64,000 nucleotides of DNA. Origin: Chloroflexota bacterium (lineage in GTDB: Bacteria > Chloroflexota > Dehalococcoidia > UBA2979). Below, piece by piece: positions 8,482 to 16,972 of this stretch. The position numbers and the translations under genes are program-made. How positions within the stretch are numbered: position 1 is the first letter of the stretch; every line of letters begins with the position of its first letter. The notes beneath the pieces are model-generated. The model saw only the letters and a list, made by a program, of their open reading frames with translations, was not told where the DNA came from and did no database searches. The stretch covers positions 1 to 64,000 of the forward strand of contig CANJBO010000002.1 in assembly GCA_947472995.1 (NCBI GenBank), given 5' to 3'.

Positions 8482-8883
8482 CTACGCGACGGTGCTGGCG
8501 CAGTGGGCGCAGCGGCGGGCGGCGAGCGGGATCTCGCTCAGGCACTCGGGGCAGCGCTTCGTCGTCGGGTCGGCGGGCGCCTCGCGCTTCGACCTCGCGA
8601 TGATCGCGTTCACGGGCTTCACGACCAGGAAGAAGATCGCCGTCGCGATGATCAGGAACGCGAGCAACGCGTTCAGGAACGCGCCGACCATGATCGCGCT
8701 GCCGTTCACCGTGACCGCGATCCCGGAGAAGTCCGGCTGCCCGATGACGGCGGCCAGCAGCGGCGTGATCACGTCCTCCACCAGCGAGGTGACGACGCCG
8801 CCGAACGCCGCGCCGATCACCACGCCGACGGCGAGGTCGACCACGTTGCCGCGGAGCAGGAACTGCTTGAACTCGGAGCCCAT
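8482..8883 (-). CDS. mscL: Large-conductance mechanosensitive channel MscL with zinc ribbon
   Basis: The 133-residue protein opens MGSEFKQFLLRGNVVDLAVG, the highly conserved MscL amphipathic helix and pore-lining TM1, and has TM2 near residues 66-90. MscL forms a homopentameric pore that releases solutes on hypo-osmotic shock. The C-terminus carries C-P-E-C then C-A-H-C, a zinc-ribbon tail present in a subset of MscL proteins instead of the usual helical bundle. The ATG at 8883 is chosen because the family's conserved N-terminus begins there; an upstream ATG would add eight unrelated residues. Confidence 0.95.
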   Translation of the reverse strand: MGSEFKQFLLRGNVVDLAVGVVIGAAFGGVVTSLVEDVITPLLAAVIGQPDFSGIAVTVNGSAIMVGAFLNALLAFLIIATAIFFLVVKPVNAIIARSKREAPADPTTKRCPECLSEIPLAARRCAHCASTVA

Positions 8884-8985
8884 CGCGCACCTCGTCTCTG
8901 TCCGCACGGGCGGACGGCTGCCGCGCGACTATACCGCGACGCCGTATCGTTGACGGTGAAGCCGCAGGAGAGCGAGAGGATCGGC

Positions 8986-9435
8986 GTGCGATTCGAGCAG
9001 ACTATCGTCATCGACGCGCCGATCGAGGCGGCACGGACGTTCTTCCATGACGTCGTCGCCGTCGCGACGTGCATGCCCGGGATCGAGGACATGCGGCCGG
9101 TCGGCCCCGACACGTACGAGGCGCGGCTGCGCATCCGCCTCGGCTTCTTCTCGTACGCGCTCGCCGGGCAGGCGCACGTCGTCGAGGACACGGACGGGAC
9201 GTGGCGCATGACCGCCACCGGCAGCGACGGCCGCGTGAACGCGAGCGTCACCCTCGAGGCGCGTCTGCGCGAGCTGTCCGCGACGACGACCGAGGTGCAG
9301 GCCGCGTCCGATCTGCAGGTCGCCGGCCCCATCGGCGCGCTGGGCGAGCCGTTGATCCGCCGCAAGGCAAGCTCGATGTTGCAGGACTTCGCGAAGAACC
9401 TGCAGCGCGCGATGCGGTCGAGGCCGGTCGCCTAA
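8986..9435 (+). CDS. SRPBCC/CoxG-like protein
   Basis: This 149-residue protein shows the START/Bet v1-like pattern F-E-x-T-I-x-I-D-A-P then F-x-D, CMPGIEDM, and a C-terminal amphipathic helix (KASSMLQDFAKNLQ). CMPG followed by a long beta region is typical of the CoxG subgroup, which helps assemble carbon-monoxide dehydrogenase or binds hydrophobic ligands. No CO-dehydrogenase genes are near, so the role here is open. GTG 8986 is used because GAGAGG lies 7 bases upstream; GTG 8956 and TTG 8950 are alternatives in frame. Confidence 0.8.
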   Translation: MRFEQTIVIDAPIEAARTFFHDVVAVATCMPGIEDMRPVGPDTYEARLRIRLGFFSYALAGQAHVVEDTDGTWRMTATGSDGRVNASVTLEARLRELSATTTEVQAASDLQVAGPIGALGEPLIRRKASSMLQDFAKNLQRAMRSRPVA

Positions 9436-9446
9436 CACCGAGGCCG

Positions 9447-10301
9447 CTACAGCGTTAGCGTCCCGCGCACCCTCGTCACGCTGCGGCCGCCGACCCACAC
9501 CGCGCCGTCCGCGCCATGTTCGATGCGCACGCGGCCGCCTCGTCCCACGCGCGCGCCCTGCGACGCCACGTACGAGGACGGCGCGTGCCCGGCGGGGATC
9601 AGCCACTGCGCGAGGCTCGCGTTCAGGCTGCCGGTGACGGGATCCTCGGGGATGCCGGTCATCGCGGCGAACGCGCGCACCTCGAACTGCGGCGCGGCGC
9701 CGGGCGGATGCGCGCCGACGACCCCCACCTTCGCCAGCGACTTCAGCGCGGCATGGTCGGGCTCGATCGCCAGCACACGCGCCGCGCCGTCGAGGAACAG
9801 GCCGAGCCAGCGCGGGCCGTTGTCGAGCCACCGCGCCTCGCGCACGTGCTCGCGCGACAGGTCGAGTGCCCGCAGCGCGTCGTTGAGGAGCGCGTCCTCG
9901 ACGGGCTCGATGCGCACGGGCGGCGCCTCGAACGCCGCGCCATCGCCCGCGTCGTCACGACGCACGCGCACGAGCCCGATGCCGCACTCCTGCACGATCT
10001 CCCCGGGCGTCGTCGAGGCGCCCGGCACGCCGCCAGCCTCGAGCCACGCGTGGCACGTGCCGAGCGTCGGGTGCCCGGCGAACGGGAGCTCGCCACCGGG
10101 CGTGAAGATGCGCACGCGGTAGTCCGCGGACGTCGAGGTGGGCTGCAGCAGGAACGTCGTCTCGGAGAGGTTCGTCCAGCGCGCGAACGCCTGCATCGTC
10201 GCGTCGTCGAGGCCGTCGGCGTCGTGGACGACCGCGAGCGGGTTGCCGCTCAGCGGTCCGTCCGCGAAGACGTCGACCTCGGAGAACGCGAACCCCGGCA
10301 C
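9447..10301 (-). CDS. PhzF family isomerase/epimerase-like protein
   Basis: The 284-residue protein has the two-lobed diaminopimelate-epimerase fold of PhzF: VDVFADGPLSGNPLAVV at the start, NLSETTFLL (catalytic Glu), FAGHPTLGTCHAWL, and DPVTGSLNASLAQWL in the second lobe. PhzF isomerises a dihydro-hydroxyanthranilate in phenazine synthesis, but most homologues act on unknown small molecules. There is no other phenazine gene here. GTG 10301 begins 5 bases after the stop of the upstream RraA-like gene, suggesting one transcript. Confidence 0.88.
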   Translation of the reverse strand: MPGFAFSEVDVFADGPLSGNPLAVVHDADGLDDATMQAFARWTNLSETTFLLQPTSTSADYRVRIFTPGGELPFAGHPTLGTCHAWLEAGGVPGASTTPGEIVQECGIGLVRVRRDDAGDGAAFEAPPVRIEPVEDALLNDALRALDLSREHVREARWLDNGPRWLGLFLDGAARVLAIEPDHAALKSLAKVGVVGAHPPGAAPQFEVRAFAAMTGIPEDPVTGSLNASLAQWLIPAGHAPSSYVASQGARVGRGGRVRIEHGADGAVWVGGRSVTRVRGTLTL

Positions 10302-10306
10302 GCGGG

Positions 10307-11017
10307 CTAGCCGCCGCTCGCCTGTCGCTCCGCCTCGTAGCGCGCGGTGGTCTCGGCGTTCGGGGGGTAGAGGCCGGGCAGCGGCACGCCCTTCGCGACC
10401 TCGCCCATGATCCATTCCTCCAGGCGCTCCTGCTCGGCCGCCTCGGCGGCGATGCCGTCGAGCATGCTCGCGGGGACCACCACCGCGCCGTCGCCGTCGA
10501 CGACGATCGCGTCGCCGGGGAAGATCGCGACGCCGCCGCAGCCGATCGGCTCCTGCCAGTTCACGAACGTCAGCCCGGCCACCGAGGGCGGCGCCGCGAC
10601 GCCCTGGCACCACACCGGCAGCTCCGCCGCCAGCACGCCCTCGCCGTCACGCACCACGCCGTCCGTAACCAGCCCCAGCACGCCCTTCAGCCGCATGCGG
10701 GAGACGAGGATGTCGCCGAAGATGCCGGCGTCCGTGACGCCCATCGCATCCACGACGACGATGCAGCCGGCCGGCATGTCCTCGATCGCGCCGCGCGTGG
10801 AGCGCGGGTTCGCCCACGACTCCGGCGTCGCCAGGTCCTCGCGCGCGGGGACGAAGCGCATCGTGAACGCCTCGCCGACAAGGCGCGGCTGGCCGGGCCT
10901 CAGCGGGCGCGTGCCGCGCATCCAGACGTTGCGGAGCCCGTGCTTGAGCAGCACGGTGGTCAGGGTCGCGGTCGAGATGCGAGAGAGCGTCTCGATGACG
11001 GTCGGGTCGAGCGGCAC
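10307..11017 (-). CDS. RraA-like / HMG-CHA aldolase family protein
   Basis: This 236-residue protein belongs to the RraA/dimethylmenaquinone-methyltransferase-like fold. Key stretches are DAMGVTDAGIFGDILVSRM and LGLVTDGVVRD; the G-D plus R-D residues form the metal and substrate site of class II pyruvate aldolases such as 4-carboxy-4-hydroxy-2-oxoadipate aldolase. True RraA inhibitors of RNase E are shorter, so an aldolase-type enzyme is more likely. GTG 11017 has GGAGG 4 bases upstream; the frame is open to 11071. It lies directly upstream of the phzF-like gene. Confidence 0.83.
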   Translation of the reverse strand: MPLDPTVIETLSRISTATLTTVLLKHGLRNVWMRGTRPLRPGQPRLVGEAFTMRFVPAREDLATPESWANPRSTRGAIEDMPAGCIVVVDAMGVTDAGIFGDILVSRMRLKGVLGLVTDGVVRDGEGVLAAELPVWCQGVAAPPSVAGLTFVNWQEPIGCGGVAIFPGDAIVVDGDGAVVVPASMLDGIAAEAAEQERLEEWIMGEVAKGVPLPGLYPPNAETTARYEAERQASGG

Positions 11018-11176
11018 GGTGCCTCCAGTGCTTCCCCCGCTCGCCTCGCGCGTTCGGGCCGCGCCCATCATCGCGCGCGCGGAGCGTGAGCGGGACTCCC
11101 GCGCCGCTCAGGCGTACGCTCCTCGACGCGTCGAGGCACGACGCGACACGCACGACGCACGCGCGAGGTGCCCGCG

Positions 11177-11746
11177 ATGCTCGACCGGCTCACGAGGCAC
11201 TGGGTGTACGGCGGGTTCCTCTGCGGGCTGCTGCTGTTGCTGCTCGCGCCGGTCCTCGTCGGCTCGTGGCCGCCGGTCCTCGCCGTAACGTACCTCGCGC
11301 TGCCCGCGTACATGCTCCACCAGTACGAGGAGCACGACGCCGACCGGTTCCGCCTCGCCGTGAACGAGACCGTCGGCGGCGGCTACGCCGTCCTCACCAC
11401 CGCCGCGGTGTTCTGGATCAATGTGCCCGGCGTCTGGGGCGTCATCGGACTGTCGCTGCACCTCGCCGTGACGCGGGATGCCGGGTTCGCGCTCGTGCCC
11501 GCGTACCTGATGCTCGTGAACGCCGCGGTCCACCTCGGCCACGCGATCGTGGCGCGGCGGTACAACCCGGGGCTGGCGACCGCGTGCGCGGTGTTCGTAC
11601 CGCTCGGCGGGTACGCAGTCGTCCTCGCGCAGCAGGCGGGGCGAGGCTCCATCGAGATGCACGCGATCGCGCTGGCGGTCACCGTCGGCCTCCACGTGGC
11701 GATGGTGGCGTACGCGCTGCGACGGCGGGCGGCGCTCGCCGGCTGA
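11177..11746 (+). CDS. HXXEE-domain integral membrane protein
   Basis: The 189-residue protein has about five membrane helices. The defining HXXEE motif is H-Q-Y-E-E-H, just after helix 2, and N-A-x-x-H-L-G-H in a later helix supplies more His. The family is annotated only by this motif, and the His/Glu residues inside the membrane suggest metal binding. ATG 11177 follows GAGGTG with good spacing; GTG 11168 is a weaker alternative. It is followed by dsbB and cinA-like genes on the same strand. Function is unknown. Confidence 0.78.
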   Translation: MLDRLTRHWVYGGFLCGLLLLLLAPVLVGSWPPVLAVTYLALPAYMLHQYEEHDADRFRLAVNETVGGGYAVLTTAAVFWINVPGVWGVIGLSLHLAVTRDAGFALVPAYLMLVNAAVHLGHAIVARRYNPGLATACAVFVPLGGYAVVLAQQAGRGSIEMHAIALAVTVGLHVAMVAYALRRRAALAG

Positions 11747-11833
11747 CGCCGTACCTCGAGCGGCCAGGTGGGCGCACCGCCCGCTCGCCCGGTACAGTCG
11801 AGGGAACGCGCACGCGCAGGAGGGACCGCCGAG

Positions 11834-12364
11834 GTGGAAGCCAGCACCGTGTCAGCGATCCTCGCACCGGCCGCGATCATCGTGCCGATCGCCTCGATCG
11901 CGATCGCGATCGTCGCGGGGACGCCGGGGGCGCACCAGCTGCGCGCGCTGCTCCTCGCGCGCGGGCGCTGGATGGCGTTCGCCGTCGCCGCGATCGCGAT
12001 GGCGGGGTCGTTGTTCTACTCGGAGGTCGCGCACTTCCCGCCATGCGAGATGTGCTGGTTCCAGCGCATCGCCATGTACCCGCTGGCGATCGTGCTCCTC
12101 GTCGCCGCGATCACGCGCGACGACCGCGCGTGGCGGTACGCCGTGCCGCTCGCCTCGATCGGGCTCCTCGTCTCGCTGTACCACTACCAGCTGGAGCTGT
12201 TCCCGAACCAGCCGAGCGCCTGCTCCACCACCATCCCGTGCAGCGTGCGCTTCGTGTCCGAGTTCGGCTTCGTCTCGATCGCGTTCATGGCCGGCGCGGC
12301 ATTCATCTCCGTCCTCGCGCTCCAGCTCGCGATGGCCCGCGCGCGGCGCGGCGCGACGGCATAG
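11834..12364 (+). CDS. dsbB: Disulfide bond formation protein B (DsbB/BdbC)
   Basis: This 176-residue membrane protein has the four-helix DsbB core. The quinone-reactive pair is C71 and C74 in P-P-C-E-M-C-W-F-Q-R, and the second, periplasm-facing pair is C130 and C136 (ACSTTIPC). DsbB/BdbC reoxidises the thiol oxidase DsbA by passing electrons to quinone. An additional N-terminal helix (about residues 8-30) precedes the core. No dsbA-like gene is visible in the window. GTG 11834 has GGAGG about 11 bases upstream. Confidence 0.9.
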   Translation: MEASTVSAILAPAAIIVPIASIAIAIVAGTPGAHQLRALLLARGRWMAFAVAAIAMAGSLFYSEVAHFPPCEMCWFQRIAMYPLAIVLLVAAITRDDRAWRYAVPLASIGLLVSLYHYQLELFPNQPSACSTTIPCSVRFVSEFGFVSIAFMAGAAFISVLALQLAMARARRGATA

Positions 12365-12421
12365 GCCCAACGCGAGAGCGCGACGCAGTAGGCTGGGCCC
12401 GCAGCACCGGAGGCGCGCACC

Positions 12422-12952
12422 ATGTCCACGTTCCTGACCGCCGAGCAAGAAGCGCTGGCCGAGGAGATCGCCACGCTGCTCTCCGAACGCGGCGAGACCG
12501 TCGCCGTCTCCGAGGGCACCGCGGGGGGCCTGGTCTCCGCGGCGCTGCTCTGGGTCGCCGGCGCGTCGAGGTACTACCGGGGCGGCGCGGTGCTGTACAC
12601 GCTCGCCTCGCGCGTCGCGTTCGCGGGCGCCTCGCCGGCGCGGTACGAGAACTACCGCGGCACGACCCCGGACATGCTGGCGGAGATCGCGGAGGGCATC
12701 CGCACCCGCCTGGACGCCACGTGGTGCATCGCGGAGACCGGCCTCGCCGGGCCGACGCCCGGGCGCTCCGGCACGCCCCCCGGCCGCACGACGCTCGCCG
12801 TCGCCGGCCCCATCACCCGCACCGAGGTCGTCGAGACCGGCACCACCGACCGCGGCGAGAACATGGTGCTGTTCACCACGCTGGCGCTGCGCTTCCTGCG
12901 CGACGCGCTGCGCGAGGCACCCGCCCCCGCCTCGCCCCCCGCGAGCGCGTAG
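12422..12952 (+). CDS. CinA C-terminal-like protein (variant active site)
   Basis: The 176-residue product matches the nicotinamide-mononucleotide deamidase (PncC/CinA-C) fold: VSEGTAGGLVSAALL takes the place of the usual A-E-S-C-T-G-G-x-x, G-A-S-x-Y-Y-x-G-G follows, and ETGLAGPTPG replaces G-x-A-G-P-x-G. The Ser-Cys of the first motif and the Lys normally found after V-T-Y are missing, so standard deamidase activity is doubtful. Homologues with E-G-T-A-G-G form a recognisable side branch. It sits between dsbB and the SUI1 gene, three bases from the latter. Confidence 0.8.
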   Translation: MSTFLTAEQEALAEEIATLLSERGETVAVSEGTAGGLVSAALLWVAGASRYYRGGAVLYTLASRVAFAGASPARYENYRGTTPDMLAEIAEGIRTRLDATWCIAETGLAGPTPGRSGTPPGRTTLAVAGPITRTEVVETGTTDRGENMVLFTTLALRFLRDALREAPAPASPPASA

Positions 12953-12954
12953 CG

Positions 12955-13344
12955 GTGCCGGAGGAGCGCTCGCGGCTCGTCTACTCCACGGACGGCACCG
13001 GCGGCGCCGGGACCGGCCGCGTCCGCCCGCCCGCCTCGAAGGCCCCGGCCTCGAAGAGCCCGGCCCGCGCAGCGTCGAAGCAGCCCCCCGCCGCCGTCCC
13101 GGACGACGGCTTCGTGCGCATCAAGCGCGAGAAGAAGGGCCGCGGCGGCAAGACCGTGACGACGATCACCGGCCTGCCCGGCGGCCCGGGTGACCTCGAC
13201 GCGATGCTCAAGACGCTGAAGCAGCTGTGCGGCGCCGGCGGCACGATCGAGGGCACGACGCTGGAGATCCAGGGCGACCACCGCGCCCGCGTGCAGGCGA
13301 AGCTCGAGGCGCTCGGCCACCGGGTGAAGCTCTCCGGCGGTTAA
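12955..13344 (+). CDS. SUI1/eIF1-like translation factor (YciH family)
   Basis: The 129-residue protein has a low-complexity Pro/Ala/Ser-rich head (about residues 1-45) and a SUI1 domain: VRIKREKKGRGGKTVTTITG, then LKTLKQLCGAGGT, then I-Q-G-D-H-R and G-H-x-V-K-L-S-G-G at the end. Bacterial SUI1 proteins such as YciH resemble eIF1 and are thought to tune start-site fidelity or act under stress. GTG 12955 starts three bases after the previous stop, so the gene is likely co-transcribed with the cinA-like gene. Confidence 0.88.
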   Translation: MPEERSRLVYSTDGTGGAGTGRVRPPASKAPASKSPARAASKQPPAAVPDDGFVRIKREKKGRGGKTVTTITGLPGGPGDLDAMLKTLKQLCGAGGTIEGTTLEIQGDHRARVQAKLEALGHRVKLSGG

Positions 13345-13583
13345 TCTTCGGTAGCGCGCGGCGCACGCGGTGCCGGTTATGTCCTTAATCTACAGGAAAC
13401 CCGCCGAAACACGACCACAACAGGGCGAACCCCATCGTCGGTGGAATCGTAATCAGGTACTGTCTAAGTGGCTGCAACATACGGTGAAAGCGTTACGAAG
13501 TCGTTATCGCCGTTGCCCCGGCACCGTGCCGAGGCCGCAGATGACCGCTCGAATTGGGCGGCCCGAGTTCCCGGGATAATTCG
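13345..13583 (+). promoter_or_regulatory. 239-bp 5' region of the phospholipid operon
   Basis: This non-coding stretch is clearly poorer in G+C than its surroundings and separates the SUI1 gene from pssA. It contains AT-rich patches (around 13378-13400 and 13448-13466) suited to promoters and a perfect CGGCAC-C-GTGCCG dyad near 13519-13531. I see no terminator and no known riboswitch. Confidence 0.35.
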
Positions 13584-14294
13584 ATGACCCTCCGCACCGC
13601 GGTTCCCGCTCTGGTCACGCTGATCGCGCTCACCTGCGGCCTCGCCGCCATCCAGGCGGCGCACTTCGGCCACTGGGACATGGCTCTCCGGTTCATCATG
13701 GTCGCCGCCCTGGCCGACGCGATGGACGGCACGCTGGCCCGCCTGCTCCACGCGAGCAGCAACATGGGCAAGGAGCTCGACTCCCTGTCCGACCTCGTGA
13801 CCTTCGGCGCCGCGCCGGCGTTTCTCTTCGTCACCCGCTACTCCGAGGCGCCGACCGAGCTGACGTTCGCGGCGATGGTGCTGTTTGTCGCATCGGGTGC
13901 GTACCGCCTCGCGCGTTACAACGGCCAGACCAGCCGCGGCGACGCGTTCTGCGGCATGCCGATCACCGCCGCGGGCCTGCTGCTCGCCGCCGCCGTCGGT
14001 GGCCCCGTCGACCTGACCGCCGTCGAGGCGGCCGCCGTCGTGATCGTGCTGTCCGCGCTGATGGTCAGCACCGCCCCCTTCCCGATGCTGAAGTTCGGCT
14101 GGAGCCTGCTGCTCCCGGCGCTCGGCGCGGCGATCATCCCCGTCGCGTTCATGAACTCTGTCGAGTGGCTCGCTGTGGCTGCTATCCTCGTGCTGGGCGT
14201 GTACGTGGCGATGGGCGTGCTCGGAGCACTCTCCGATCGCTTCGCCGAGACGCTGCCCGAGGAGGTGCGTGAGGATGTCCCAGCGCACACCTAG
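13584..14294 (+). CDS. pssA: CDP-diacylglycerol-serine O-phosphatidyltransferase
   Basis: The 236-residue membrane protein carries the complete CDP-alcohol phosphotransferase signature: D48-G49, A52-R53, G62, D66 and D70 (D-G-x2-A-R-x8-G-x3-D-x3-D). Type II phosphatidylserine synthases of this length join serine to CDP-diacylglycerol. Identity as serine rather than another alcohol rests on its neighbours: a phospholipid methyltransferase overlapping by 20 bases and a phosphatidylserine decarboxylase. ATG 13584 is used because the frame upstream has no membrane-protein character. Confidence 0.9.
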   Translation: MTLRTAVPALVTLIALTCGLAAIQAAHFGHWDMALRFIMVAALADAMDGTLARLLHASSNMGKELDSLSDLVTFGAAPAFLFVTRYSEAPTELTFAAMVLFVASGAYRLARYNGQTSRGDAFCGMPITAAGLLLAAAVGGPVDLTAVEAAAVVIVLSALMVSTAPFPMLKFGWSLLLPALGAAIIPVAFMNSVEWLAVAAILVLGVYVAMGVLGALSDRFAETLPEEVREDVPAHT

Positions 14295-14883
14295 CCCCCC
14301 GGCCTCCGGCCAGTCGATGTGGTCCTTCTTCCGTGAGTTCCTGAGCAACCGCCAGCGCGTCGGCGCCGTGGCGCCGACCAGTGTCGGCGTCGGCCGGCGC
14401 ATGGCGCGCCTCGCCCACGTGCCCGAGGCGCGCAACGTCGTCGAGTTCGGCGCGGGCACGGGCGCGATCACCGCGCCGCTGCTCGCCGCGCTGCCCGCGG
14501 ACGGCCGCCTGTTCGCCTACGAGATCCACGAGCCGTTCCTGGACCAGCTGCGCACGACGTTCGACGACGCGCGGCTCACGCTCCTCGGCGAGTCGGCCGA
14601 GGCCGTGCGCGACCTGCGCGAGCGCGAGGCGCCCGAAGGCTTCGACGCGATCGTCTGCTCGATCCCGTTCAGCCTGCTGCCCCCGCCCGTGACCAGCGGC
14701 ATCCTCGGCGCCGGCGCGGCCGCGCTGAAGCCCGGCGGCATCTTCGTCGCGCTCCAGTACCACCCGACGTACCTGAAGCCGTTGCTGAGCCAGCACTTCG
14801 ACAGCGTCCGCCGCGAGGTGTTCCCGATGAACATCCCCCCGGCGCTCCTGCTCACCGCACGCGAGCCGCGAGGCGACCGCTGA
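14275..14883 (+). CDS. pmtA: Phospholipid N-methyltransferase (PmtA-like)
   Basis: This 202-residue class I methyltransferase has an FFREFLSNRQRVGAVAPTS head, SAM motif I V-V-E-F-G-A-G-T-G-A, an acidic strand end (AYEIHEPF) and C-S-I-P-F as motif IV. The F-L-x-N-x-x-x-V-G-A-V-x-P-T-S start is typical of bacterial phosphatidylethanolamine methyltransferases related to rRNA dimethylases. It would methylate phosphatidylethanolamine toward phosphatidylcholine. Position between phosphatidylserine synthase and decarboxylase supports this. ATG 14275 overlaps the pssA 3' end; GTG 14269 is an alternative. Confidence 0.88.
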   Translation: MSQRTPSPPASGQSMWSFFREFLSNRQRVGAVAPTSVGVGRRMARLAHVPEARNVVEFGAGTGAITAPLLAALPADGRLFAYEIHEPFLDQLRTTFDDARLTLLGESAEAVRDLREREAPEGFDAIVCSIPFSLLPPPVTSGILGAGAAALKPGGIFVALQYHPTYLKPLLSQHFDSVRREVFPMNIPPALLLTAREPRGDR

Positions 14884-14948
14884 GCGCGCCCCGCTGGCGT
14901 CCCCTGAGTGAAGGCGCAGCGATCCTCGTCCCCCTCGCGGCGGCGAGC

Positions 14949-15542
14949 GTGGCTGCGGCCCGTTTTGCGCCGATGTTCGCCCCCGTGCCCGTCGTCGCCG
15001 CCGGCCTCATCGCGTTCGCCTTCCGCGACCCGGAGCGCCTGATCGACCGCCGCGCGCACCTCGCCCTGTCGCCCGCCGACGGTCGCGTGCTGCGCGTGAG
15101 CGTCGAGTTCGACCACTACTGGCAGACCGAGATGACGGAGATCGCGATCTTCCTCGCGCTCCCGAACGTGCACGTGCAGCGCTGGCCGCTGGACGGCGAG
15201 GTAGTCGCGCAGCGCCGCAAGGCGGGCGGCTACAAGCCCGCGATGACCGAGGCCGCGACGCACGGCAACAACCAGTTCGCGCACTACCTGGACACGCCCG
15301 CCGGCCCGTGCACCGTGACGCAGATCAGCGGCCTCGTGGCGCGGCGCATCGTGACGTGGTCGCAGGTCGGCGACACCGTCGAACAGGGTGACCGGCTGGG
15401 GATGATCAAGTTCGGCTCGCAGGTGACGCTGCGCCTGCCCACGAGCGCGAACGTCCTGGTGCAGGCGAACGACCGCGTCGTCGGTGGCCGCACGGTGATC
15501 GCCGAGATGGCGCCCGCGCCGAACGAGGACGTCGAGGCCTAG
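14949..15542 (+). CDS. psd: Phosphatidylserine decarboxylase (PSD-A type)
   Basis: The enzyme converts phosphatidylserine to phosphatidylethanolamine. Visible motifs are FRDPER after a membrane segment, SPADGRV, L-P-N-V-H-V-Q-R near the active site, and K-F-G-S-Q (G156-S157), the self-cleavage site that makes the pyruvoyl cofactor. The short length (197 residues) fits PSD-A proenzymes. The start is uncertain: the coding pattern and the family's usual N-terminus (R-W-x-P-L-S-E-G) continue upstream of GTG 14949 to a CTG at 14880 that overlaps the previous stop, and no ATG, GTG or TTG lies between. Confidence 0.9.
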   Translation: MAAARFAPMFAPVPVVAAGLIAFAFRDPERLIDRRAHLALSPADGRVLRVSVEFDHYWQTEMTEIAIFLALPNVHVQRWPLDGEVVAQRRKAGGYKPAMTEAATHGNNQFAHYLDTPAGPCTVTQISGLVARRIVTWSQVGDTVEQGDRLGMIKFGSQVTLRLPTSANVLVQANDRVVGGRTVIAEMAPAPNEDVEA

Positions 15543-15550
15543 ACTCCGGC

Positions 15551-16813
15551 CTACGCCCGCTCGGCCGCCTCGAGGTCCGGCTCGCGCACGCCGATGCGCA
15601 CCACGATGCCGAGCACGATCGACAGCACGCCCAGCACGACGAACCCGAGGTTGAGCGAGTACGCCGCGAACCCGGCGGCGGCCATCGGCCCCACCATGAA
15701 CGCCACGGCCTGCACCGCGCTCGCGACGCCGAACGCGGTGCCTCGACGCTCGCGCGGTGCGTTCGTGGCGATCAGCGTGTTGATCGCGGGCACCATCACC
15801 GCCTGGAGCAGCGCGATCAAGGTGAGCGCGCCCATGAAGATCACGATGTTCGCCGAGAGCGGCAGCACGAGGTGGCACAGGCCGACTGCGATGCTCGCCA
15901 CGATCAGCGTCAGTTGCAGCAGGCCCGGCCGCACGAAGCGCCGCGCCAGCAGCAGCCCGACGATCCCGCCGAGCCCGGAGAGCGTGAACGCCACGCCGGA
16001 GTAGGCCGCGGCGCGCTCGATGCCGCCGATCTGCTCGAGGGCGATCGGCATCGCCGTGCGCAGCAGCTGGCCGAACGCGAGCGAGAAGAACCACACCGCC
16101 AGCACGAGCATGAACTGCACCGTCAGCAGCGAGAGGATCGACTCGCTCTTCCTCGGCGCGGCGGATGCCTCGGCGGCACGCGGGGTCGAGGCGCCGACGC
16201 GGTCCTTCGGGACGGCGAACGTCGCGTACACGCCGGCGATCGCGGGCAGGATCGCGCCGCCGATGATCGCGCCGCGGTAGCCGATGTACGCCGCCATCAC
16301 CGCGCCGACGGCGGGGCCGATCGTGTTGCCGAGGTACTGCGCGCCGGTGACCATGCTCAGGCTGCTGTTGAGCCGTCGATCCGGCACGGTGACGCTGGTG
16401 AGCGCCGTGGCCGCCGGGATGAAGCCGGAGAACAGCCCCTGCAGCGCGAACGCAGCCGCGAGGTGCCACGGCTCGGTCGCCATCGCCGCGACCGCCATCG
16501 TGATCGAGGCGCAGTAGAGCGCGCGCAGGAACATCGCGCGGCGCCCGTAGCGGTCGGACAGGATGCCCCAGAAGGGGCCGGCGACCAGGCGCGCGACGCC
16601 CATCGATCCGGTCGCCATGCCCGTCCAGAACAGCGCGTTCGCGTCGCTGGTCGCGCCGAGCTCCTTCATGAACAGCGGCACAAAGGGGATCCAGAAGTTC
16701 ATCGACAGGCTGGCGAGGCCGGAGCCGATCGCGATCGCCAGCACGCCGCGGGTGGCGCGCGCATCCGCTGCCGCGCTGCCGGCGCTGGTCGCGCCCGCCG
16801 TCTCGCTGGTCAC
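15551..16813 (-). CDS. MFS transporter, DHA1 type
   Basis: The 420-residue protein has about 12 helices and the family loop GILSDRYGRRAMF after helix 2. LGNTIGPAVGAVMA in helix 5 is the antiporter-type motif C (G-x8-G-x3-G-P-x2-G), which marks drug/proton exporters. A charged loop near residues 200-215 separates the halves. The start at 16813 is a GTG. It is convergent with psd and not obviously part of an operon. Substrate is unknown. Confidence 0.85.
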   Translation of the reverse strand: MTSETAGATSAGSAAADARATRGVLAIAIGSGLASLSMNFWIPFVPLFMKELGATSDANALFWTGMATGSMGVARLVAGPFWGILSDRYGRRAMFLRALYCASITMAVAAMATEPWHLAAAFALQGLFSGFIPAATALTSVTVPDRRLNSSLSMVTGAQYLGNTIGPAVGAVMAAYIGYRGAIIGGAILPAIAGVYATFAVPKDRVGASTPRAAEASAAPRKSESILSLLTVQFMLVLAVWFFSLAFGQLLRTAMPIALEQIGGIERAAAYSGVAFTLSGLGGIVGLLLARRFVRPGLLQLTLIVASIAVGLCHLVLPLSANIVIFMGALTLIALLQAVMVPAINTLIATNAPRERRGTAFGVASAVQAVAFMVGPMAAAGFAAYSLNLGFVVLGVLSIVLGIVVRIGVREPDLEAAERA

Positions 16814-16972
16814 GGTCTCTGTGGCGATCGTCGGCTCCCCGGTGGCGTCGAGGCAGGTGCGGTCGAGGCAGCGTCTGCCGCGCTGCCCATCGAGCGTACT
16901 CCGCGCTCGCTACCGCGCCACCGCCGGGCGTTATGCCGCGGACGCGATGCCGGGAGTGCTACGCCGGGAGTG

